Shown one piece after another: positions 1 to 4,169 of a stretch of 6,757 nucleotides of DNA (positions within the stretch are counted from its first letter, which is position 1; each line of letters opens with the position of its first letter). The DNA is from an uncultured Oscillospiraceae bacterium (lineage in GTDB: Bacteria; Bacillota; Clostridia; Oscillospirales; Oscillospiraceae): positions 1 through 6,757 of the forward strand of contig CAKTPC010000105.1 of assembly GCA_934590505.1 (NCBI GenBank). The letters are read 5' to 3'. A program made the position numbers and the translations under genes. The notes under the pieces were generated by a model that worked only from the letters and a program-made list of their open reading frames with translations, was not told the DNA's origin and ran no database searches.

Positions 1-107
1 TTCCCCGGCATGAGCCCCGCGGGAGCCTTGGGCTTTGCGCGCCCCGCGCTCACGCGCTTCCAGACCTCCTCAAAGCCCTGGAGCTCAGAGGAAAAGTTTT
101 TGTCCAT
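1..107 (-). CDS. N-terminal fragment of an unrecognised protein, cut by the window edge
   Basis: The - strand reads an open frame from an ATG at 107-105 to the left edge, giving 35 complete codons that begin MDKNFSSELQGFEEVWKRVS and end in APAGLMPG. A good Shine-Dalgarno (GGAG, 119-116) lies 8 bases before this ATG, which is the main reason to call a gene. The visible part is hydrophilic and probably starts with a short helix (about residues 6-20), followed by a basic Ala/Pro/Lys-rich stretch. There is no signal peptide or membrane segment. It is divergent from rsmE and shares its upstream region. I do not recognise the family. The F-x-x-VW-x-RV pattern vaguely recalls N-termini of small clostridial hypothetical or ferritin-like proteins, but this is only an impression and no function is assigned. 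Confidence 0.6.
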   Translation of the reverse strand, partial: MDKNFSSELQGFEEVWKRVSAGRAKPKAPAGLMPG

Positions 108-138
108 TATATCATCTCCATATATTTTTCTCCGCCCT

Positions 139-144
139 ATTATA
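139..144 (-). promoter_or_regulatory. possible -10 box for the leftward partial gene
   Basis: Read on the - strand, 144-139 is a perfect TATAAT, about 32 bases upstream of the ATG at 107. Transcription starting near 132 would give a leader of about 25 bases containing the GGAG site. No convincing -35 hexamer sits 16-18 bases upstream, where the sequence is GC-rich (GGGCCG), and there is no TG extension. The call therefore rests on one hexamer in an AT-rich stretch, and the site overlaps the region needed by the rsmE promoter. Confidence 0.3.
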
Positions 145-153
145 TGCTTGCTC

Positions 154-182
154 TTGCAAAGCGGCCCAAATTATGCGATAAT
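154..182 (+). promoter_or_regulatory. candidate sigma-70-type promoter of rsmE
   Basis: TTGCAA at 154-159 (consensus TTGACA) and GATAAT at 177-182 (consensus TATAAT) are separated by exactly 17 bases, the best spacing for a housekeeping sigma factor. The expected start of transcription is near 189, leaving a leader of roughly 38 bases that contains the AGGAG site of rsmE. The elements are seen directly; their use as a promoter is inferred. Confidence 0.5.
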
Positions 183-227
183 TACGGCAAAGAGAACACT
201 CCATATCAACTCACAGGAGAGATGAAA

Positions 228-959
228 ATGCCGAGATTTTTCATGGCCGGTACCAATATTCTTGGCGGCATGGCGATAATGAAGGGCCGGGACGCCGAGC
301 ATGTGCGCGTGCTGCGTCTGCGTCCGGGCGAGGATATGATAATCTGCGACGGGCAGGGCACGGACTATAAGTGCCGCCTTGTCAGCGCCGATAAGGAGCA
401 GGTCGAGGCCGAGGTCATCGAGGTCGTCCCCTGCCCGGCGGAGCCGAGCGTCAAGGTAACTGTGCTCTGCGGTCTGCCGAAGGGCGATAAGACCGATTAT
501 ATCATCCAAAAGTGCGTCGAAGCCGGCGCGTATGAGATCATGTTCTTTGACAGTGAACGCTGCATCGCAAAGCCCGATAAGCCCGAGAAGAAGCTCGAGC
601 GCTGGCAGCGCATCGCCGAGGAAGCTGCAAAGCAGTCCGGCCGCGGCATCATCCCGCAGGTGAGCTGGGTGGGGGACTTCACGGCTGTGCTCGATATCGC
701 GGTGAAGAAGGACCTCGGCCTGTTCATGTATGAGACGGGCGAGCGCGAGAAGCTGGACGATGTCCTCTCCGCGAATGAGGACATCGCGACCGCAGCGATC
801 ATCACCGGTCCCGAGGGCGGCTTTGCCCAGTTCGAGGCCGACCTTGCGCGTGCCTGCAAGCTGCATATCTGCTCGATGGGAGAGCGCATCCTCCGCTGCG
901 AGACTGCGCCCGTCGTTGCGCTGACGGCGGCGATGTACGCGACCGGGAACCTGAGCTGA
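228..959 (+). CDS. rsmE: 16S rRNA (uracil1498-N3)-methyltransferase RsmE
   Basis: RsmE uses S-adenosylmethionine to methylate N3 of U1498 in 16S rRNA, in the decoding region of the assembled 30S subunit; it is cytoplasmic and normally dimeric. The product is 243 residues, the usual size. Residues 1-70 match the N-terminal PUA-like RNA-binding domain (VLRLRPGEDMIICDGQG, 28-44). Residues 75-243 are the SPOUT methyltransferase domain, with KGDKTDYIIQKCVEAG (85-100), RWQRIAEEAAKQSGR (125-139), the cofactor-knot motif GPEGGF (194-199) and GERILRCETA (218-227). I chose the ATG at 228 because AGGAG (215-219) lies 8 bases before it. The ATG at 222 is only 2 bases from that site, and the extension to 144 would include the promoter. 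In many Firmicutes rsmE follows prmA; here the upstream gene is divergent, so rsmE appears to have its own promoter. The identification is secure. Confidence 0.96.
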   Translation: MPRFFMAGTNILGGMAIMKGRDAEHVRVLRLRPGEDMIICDGQGTDYKCRLVSADKEQVEAEVIEVVPCPAEPSVKVTVLCGLPKGDKTDYIIQKCVEAGAYEIMFFDSERCIAKPDKPEKKLERWQRIAEEAAKQSGRGIIPQVSWVGDFTAVLDIAVKKDLGLFMYETGEREKLDDVLSANEDIATAAIITGPEGGFAQFEADLARACKLHICSMGERILRCETAPVVALTAAMYATGNLS

Positions 960-981
960 AAAACCAAACACTGAGAAAAGA

Positions 982-1012
982 CGGAGCCTGCGCCGATAAC
1001 GCGCAGGCTCCG
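982..1012. terminator. perfect 12-bp hairpin after rsmE; terminator-like but without a 3' T tract
   Basis: CGGAGCCTGCGC (982-993) pairs perfectly with 1001-1012 around the 7-base loop CGATAAC. It starts 22 bases after the rsmE stop codon. On the + strand it is preceded by A-rich DNA but followed by CAAGCTAAATGA, not by T residues, so it is not a standard intrinsic terminator for rsmE. Read leftward it would be followed by TCTTTTCTC and later GGTTTTT, so it could stop antisense transcription, or act as an RNA-stabilising 3' end. It ends only 12 bases before the ATG of the next gene. The stem is certain; its role is not. Confidence 0.5.
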
Positions 1013-1024
1013 CAAGCTAAATGA

Positions 1025-2692
1025 ATGGATATCTTTAATTCTGTAATGCTTGCCCTTTCGCTGGCGGTGAGCATAGCTGCCGCCGTGCGCATGCTGCGCC
1101 GTCCCGCGGGAGCGGTGCAGCCGGGCGGGCAAAGCAAAAATACATACCGCGTGCTCCTGCTGCTGATCCTCACTGCGGGTATTGCGCCGCGTGTGTGGAA
1201 CTTCGGCAGCATCCCAGGCGGCGTGAATCAGGACGGGGCGATGGCCGCGGTCGACGCCAAGGCTCTCGCCGACTACGGCACCGACCGCTTCGGCACATGG
1301 CTGCCCTGCCACCTCTACGCTTGGGGCTACGGGCAGATGAGCAGCCTCATGTCATATCTGATCGCGCCGTTTGTGAAGCTCTTCGGCCTGAACGTCGTGA
1401 CGATGCGCATCCCGTCCCTGCTGTGCAGCATCGCCGGGGGCGTGTTCTTTTATCTCTTCATGCGCGATGTTTTCGGCGAGCGCGCCGGGCTAATCGCAGG
1501 GTTGCTCGCGGCTATAAACCCATGGCACCTGCTTCAGAGCCGCTGGGCGCTCGACTGCAATCTTCTGCCGCATTTCTTCATGGGCGGGCTGTATTTCCTT
1601 AACCGCGGCCTGACGGAGAAAAAGTGCTTCCTGTATATATCCATGCTCTTCTTCGCCCTGTGTATGTACTGCTACGGCATCACGATCTATACCGTCCCGC
1701 TGTTTCTCATCGCGGTCTGCGCGTTCTATATGATAAAGAAGCGCGTCACGCTGCGGGACACGGCTGTCTGCGCTCTCGTGTACCTGCTCGTCGCGTGGCC
1801 GTTCATCCTCACCATGGCCGTGAACTTTTTCGGCTGGGATACGATAGAGCTGCCCTTTGTCACCATCCAGCACTTTACAGACAGTGTCCGCGCGGGGGAT
1901 ATCCTCTTCTTCTCAGATAAGCCATTTGAACAGCTCTTGGCTAATTTAAAAAGCATGCTGAACGTCACGTTCCTGCAGCGGAAAGACCTTCCGTGGAACG
2001 ATATGGACGGCTTCGGCACGGTGTATCTTTTCTCCATGCCGTTTGCGGCGCTCGGCCTGTTCGGCTTTCTCAAGGAGAAGAAAGCCGATAACAGGTGGCT
2101 TGCGCTGTTTGCGCTGCTGACCGGGATATGGGTCGGTATAGTTACAAACGGCGTGAACGTCAACCGCATCAATATTATATATTACGCGGAGCTGATGTTC
2201 ATCACGCTCGGGATATATTATACCGTTACCGCGCTGCCGAAGCTGACTGTCCCGGAGGTCTGCGCGCTCCTGCTCTCGGGCGCGCTCATGGCGGGCACGT
2301 ACTTCGGAACATACGCCGAGAGCGTGAAGCACTATTTCTTCTATGGGCTTGAGGACGCGATAACGGCGGCGGAGAACAGCGGAGCCGACCGGCTCTATAT
2401 AAGCGCCGATCTGCAATATAAGGGATATTATAATGTAAGCGAGATCCTGACCCTGTTCTATGACGGCACGGACGCACACTATTTCCAGGGGCTGACAAAT
2501 GAGGATCACGGAAAAACACTCCTGCCGTACAGAGAGCGGTTCCACTATCTTTCCCTGAGCCCCGAGCTTATCGAGGAAACCAAGGACAGCTCCGCCGCCT
2601 ATGTCGGCACGGCGTCCGACGCAGCGCTCTTCAACCCCGAGGAGTTTGACATCATCATCTCCGGGGACTATTGCGCGGCAGTGAGAAAATAA
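1025..2692 (+). CDS. polytopic membrane glycosyltransferase, GT-C fold (PMT / ArnT-like)
   Basis: This 555-residue protein appears to be a lipid-phosphate-sugar-dependent glycosyltransferase of the inner membrane. About twelve hydrophobic segments can be seen, including near residues 6-24, 41-56, 105-121, 129-147, 202-236, 246-268, 333-349, 357-374, 383-403 and 409-428. The first large extracytoplasmic loop carries PGGVNQDGAMAAVDA (64-78), where Asp70 sits where the family has its catalytic acidic residue. The block RIPSLL (128-133), then FGERAGLIAGLLAAINPWHL (150-169) and QSRWALDCN (171-179), matches the RLPS / FG-R-GL-AALLLA-PFH / SR pattern of PMT-type enzymes. Residues 431-555 form a soluble C-terminal domain, probably outside the cell. 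The substrate cannot be told; cell-wall polymer, lipid or protein glycosylation are all possible. The ATG at 1025 lacks a Shine-Dalgarno; later in-frame ATGs (1046, 1091) are no better placed and would remove the first membrane segment. It is co-directional with rsmE, 65 bases apart. Confidence 0.8.
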   Translation: MDIFNSVMLALSLAVSIAAAVRMLRRPAGAVQPGGQSKNTYRVLLLLILTAGIAPRVWNFGSIPGGVNQDGAMAAVDAKALADYGTDRFGTWLPCHLYAWGYGQMSSLMSYLIAPFVKLFGLNVVTMRIPSLLCSIAGGVFFYLFMRDVFGERAGLIAGLLAAINPWHLLQSRWALDCNLLPHFFMGGLYFLNRGLTEKKCFLYISMLFFALCMYCYGITIYTVPLFLIAVCAFYMIKKRVTLRDTAVCALVYLLVAWPFILTMAVNFFGWDTIELPFVTIQHFTDSVRAGDILFFSDKPFEQLLANLKSMLNVTFLQRKDLPWNDMDGFGTVYLFSMPFAALGLFGFLKEKKADNRWLALFALLTGIWVGIVTNGVNVNRINIIYYAELMFITLGIYYTVTALPKLTVPEVCALLLSGALMAGTYFGTYAESVKHYFFYGLEDAITAAENSGADRLYISADLQYKGYYNVSEILTLFYDGTDAHYFQGLTNEDHGKTLLPYRERFHYLSLSPELIEETKDSSAAYVGTASDAALFNPEEFDIIISGDYCAAVRK

Positions 2693-2695
2693 AGG

Positions 2696-2726
2696 GAGAC
2701 CGTCACCCGGTACGGTGAACGGTCTC
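2696..2726. terminator. bulged 12-bp hairpin directly after the glycosyltransferase stop
   Basis: GAGACCGTCACC (2696-2707) pairs with GGTG-A-ACGGTCTC (2714-2726) with one unpaired A on the 3' side and a 6-base loop, CGGTAC. It begins 3 bases after the TAA stop codon (2690-2692). On the + strand it is followed by ATAGCCTTGATATAAAC, with no T run. Read leftward it is followed by CCTTTATTTTCTC, so it may serve as a second, backup terminator for the trmO operon, or as a 3'-end stabiliser for the glycosyltransferase mRNA. The fold is evident from the sequence; the function is inferred. Confidence 0.45.
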
Positions 2727-2747
2727 ATAGCCTTGATATAAACTTCT

Positions 2748-2786
2748 AAAACCTCGCGGAGAAGCATCACTTCTCCGCGAGGTTTT
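2748..2786. terminator. 17-bp hairpin, probable bidirectional terminator between convergent genes
   Basis: AAAACCTCGCGGAGAAG (2748-2764) is the exact reverse complement of 2770-2786, leaving a 5-base loop (CATCA). The arms begin with four A and end with four T, so either strand gives a GC-rich stem followed by a short U run: the classic shape of an intrinsic terminator shared by converging genes. The right arm and loop lie inside the 3' end of trmO, and the trmO stop codon (TCA on the + strand, 2767-2769) is in the loop. The T tract is short (four), and after it the leftward strand continues AGAAGTTTATATC, so efficiency may be moderate. Confidence 0.85.
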
Positions 2787-3459
2787 CTGCCAATATCACA
2801 GTGAGCACGTCTCCGTCCACCGTGAACTTCACCTCAAGCCCCGCAAACTCAAGGGCGTAGACTCGGCTGCTGTCGTGCTGATAGCGCGGGCGCGGGTCGT
2901 TTGCGAGCACTCCCGTCAGCGCGGCGCGCTTATCCTCCGGTATGTGCTCCTGCACTCCCGCCGCGTATTCCACCGTGAGCCTTGCCCCAGAGTCCGGAGC
3001 GAAGCCGCCGCTTGCCTCGGGGTGGCAGTCGGCGTAGGGAATGTACGGCTTGATGTCGTATATCGGCGTGCCGTCCATGAGGTCGGCTCCAGCGACGCGC
3101 AGGACCGTTCCCAACCCTTCGCGCTTTTCGACGCCCAGCAGCTTCACGCAGCTCAGTCCCAGTGCGTTCGGGCGGAAGGGGGAGCGCGTCGCGAACACTC
3201 CGAGCCGCGTGTTCCCGCCGAGCCGCGGCGGGCGCACCGTTGGCGACCAGTCCTCGCGCACGTTCTCGGAAAACTGCCATATCAGCCACAGGTGGCTGAA
3301 GTCCTCTATCCCGCGCAGCGCCTCATCATTGCGGTATTCTGTCTCGAAAACGATAAGGCTCTCAAGCTCGCTCACTATCCCGGCCTGCCGGGGAATGCCG
3401 AACTTCGTCGGAAAATCGCTCTTTATCCGGGCGATGGGTTTCAATGTGTAGCCGCTCAT
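2767..3459 (-). CDS. trmO: tRNA (N6-threonylcarbamoyladenosine37-N6)-methyltransferase TrmO
   Basis: TrmO (TsaA/YaeB family) uses S-adenosylmethionine to methylate t6A37 next to the anticodon, giving m6t6A in threonine tRNAs and tuning decoding. The product is 230 residues, close to the E. coli enzyme. Family landmarks appear in order: KFGIPRQAG (19-27), GIEDFSHLWLIWQF (50-63), RPPRLGGN (76-83), GVFATRSPFRPN (87-98), DLMDGTPIYDIKPYIPY (126-142), and the C-terminal DPRPRYQ (188-194). I chose the ATG at 3459 because it starts right before the conserved region and overlaps the CPBP gene stop in ATGA, implying translational coupling; no clear Shine-Dalgarno precedes it. The frame extends upstream to an ATG at 3534, but that would add 25 residues inside the CPBP gene. 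It is the last gene of the mutS operon and ends inside a terminator hairpin. Confidence 0.95.
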   Translation of the reverse strand: MSGYTLKPIARIKSDFPTKFGIPRQAGIVSELESLIVFETEYRNDEALRGIEDFSHLWLIWQFSENVREDWSPTVRPPRLGGNTRLGVFATRSPFRPNALGLSCVKLLGVEKREGLGTVLRVAGADLMDGTPIYDIKPYIPYADCHPEASGGFAPDSGARLTVEYAAGVQEHIPEDKRAALTGVLANDPRPRYQHDSSRVYALEFAGLEVKFTVDGDVLTVILAENLAEK

Positions 3460-4169
3460 AGCATGTTCTGCAGCGCGTAAAGCGCCTGGAGCGATATAGC
3501 GTTTACGGTCATGTGGAAGAATATGCTGCTCCATATACTGTTCGTGCGCTCATAGCAGCGCGCAAGCAGCAGAGACACCGGAATGTACTGTATAATGTAT
3601 ATCAAGTTTATCGGGTCGGCGAGCGCATACGCCCACACATGGTACAGCGAAAATGCCAGTGCGCTGACGGCGTAGGCCGCAAAGCGGCTGCGGCGGCGCA
3701 GCGCCCCGAATATGCCGGCGCGAAACATCAGCTCCTCCACCGGCGGCGCGAGAAATACCGTCATTGCCTTGACCCAGCGCATGTCTATGTTTGCCATGTC
3801 TATGATCGCGCCGTTATTCGGATTCGAAGCGTCCGGCAGCACCGCGAGGATAATTAGGCTCGTGCAGTAGTTGCAGACCATCATCAGCAGATAGCCCGCG
3901 ATTATCTCAAGCGCGCAGTGCAGCGGGTGATCGCACAGCGGGTCAAAGTCACGGCGCAGGAAGCGGAACTCGAAGATGAGCATATAGATGAAGCCTATCG
4001 AGTAGCACAGCACATTTGCCGTTACCTCGTCCAAAAGCTGCGCGTATACTGCAAGCCATGTCATCAGCAGCGGCAGCAGCGCCACGTGAAACGGGATGTA
4101 TGCCAGCGCCATGACGCGCTCACGCTTTGTCATCCCGCTTGTGAACGGGGGTAAAGCTCTCCTGTTCAT
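3456..4169 (-). CDS. CPBP-family intramembrane glutamic endopeptidase (Rce1/CAAX protease-like)
   Basis: This 237-residue, very hydrophobic protein carries the three diagnostic motifs of the CPBP (Abi/Rce1) membrane protease family: EELMFR (145-150; EExxxR), FSLYH (173-177; FxxxH) and HMTVN (219-223; HxxxN). All the expected catalytic residues are present: Glu145, Glu146, Arg150, His177, His219 and Asn223. Hydrophobic segments can be seen near residues 19-42, 50-67, 84-111, 134-144, 165-180, 187-203 and 212-233. Bacterial members have been linked to bacteriocin self-immunity, protein sorting and peptide processing, but most have no known substrate, and nothing here indicates one. The ATG at 4169 overlaps the mutS stop by one base (TGATG), with GAGGGG a few bases upstream inside mutS as the ribosome site. 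Met13 (ATG at 4133) is an alternative start. The gene lies between mutS and trmO and overlaps both. Confidence 0.92.
   Translation of the reverse strand: MNRRALPPFTSGMTKRERVMALAYIPFHVALLPLLMTWLAVYAQLLDEVTANVLCYSIGFIYMLIFEFRFLRRDFDPLCDHPLHCALEIIAGYLLMMVCNYCTSLIILAVLPDASNPNNGAIIDMANIDMRWVKAMTVFLAPPVEELMFRAGIFGALRRRSRFAAYAVSALAFSLYHVWAYALADPINLIYIIQYIPVSLLLARCYERTNSIWSSIFFHMTVNAISLQALYALQNML

Noticed and set aside
10..225. Small + strand frame of 71 codons at the left edge
   Set aside because: It overlaps the leftward fragment, which has a proper ribosome site, and crosses the rsmE promoter region; no sign of coding.
144..227. Longer start for rsmE at 144
   Set aside because: It would place the promoter candidate inside the gene, has no ribosome site, and adds residues absent from the family; the ATG at 228 has AGGAG 8 bases upstream.
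171..971. Open frame of 266 codons antisense to rsmE
   Set aside because: Composition is Leu/Asp/Arg/Ala-rich with no recognisable motif, it lacks a ribosome site, and it lies over a gene identified by strong motifs; long antisense frames are common in GC-rich genes.
497..1312. Open frame of 271 codons on the - strand across rsmE and the glycosyltransferase start
   Set aside because: It spans two real genes and the hairpin between them, and shows no domain; a shadow frame.
1946..2770. Open frame of 274 codons antisense to the glycosyltransferase gene
   Set aside because: It runs through both intergenic hairpins and over the identified membrane protein gene, with low-complexity charged composition.
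3460..3534. Longer start for trmO at 3534
   Set aside because: The added 25 residues lie wholly inside the CPBP gene and precede the conserved N-terminus; the ATGA overlap at 3456-3459 fits coupled translation.
3456..4169. CPBP protein as a phage-defence (abortive infection) or bacteriocin-immunity gene
   Set aside because: The old 'Abi' name suggests it, but no bacteriocin, toxin or phage gene is nearby and the gene is embedded in a housekeeping operon; only the protease family is supported.
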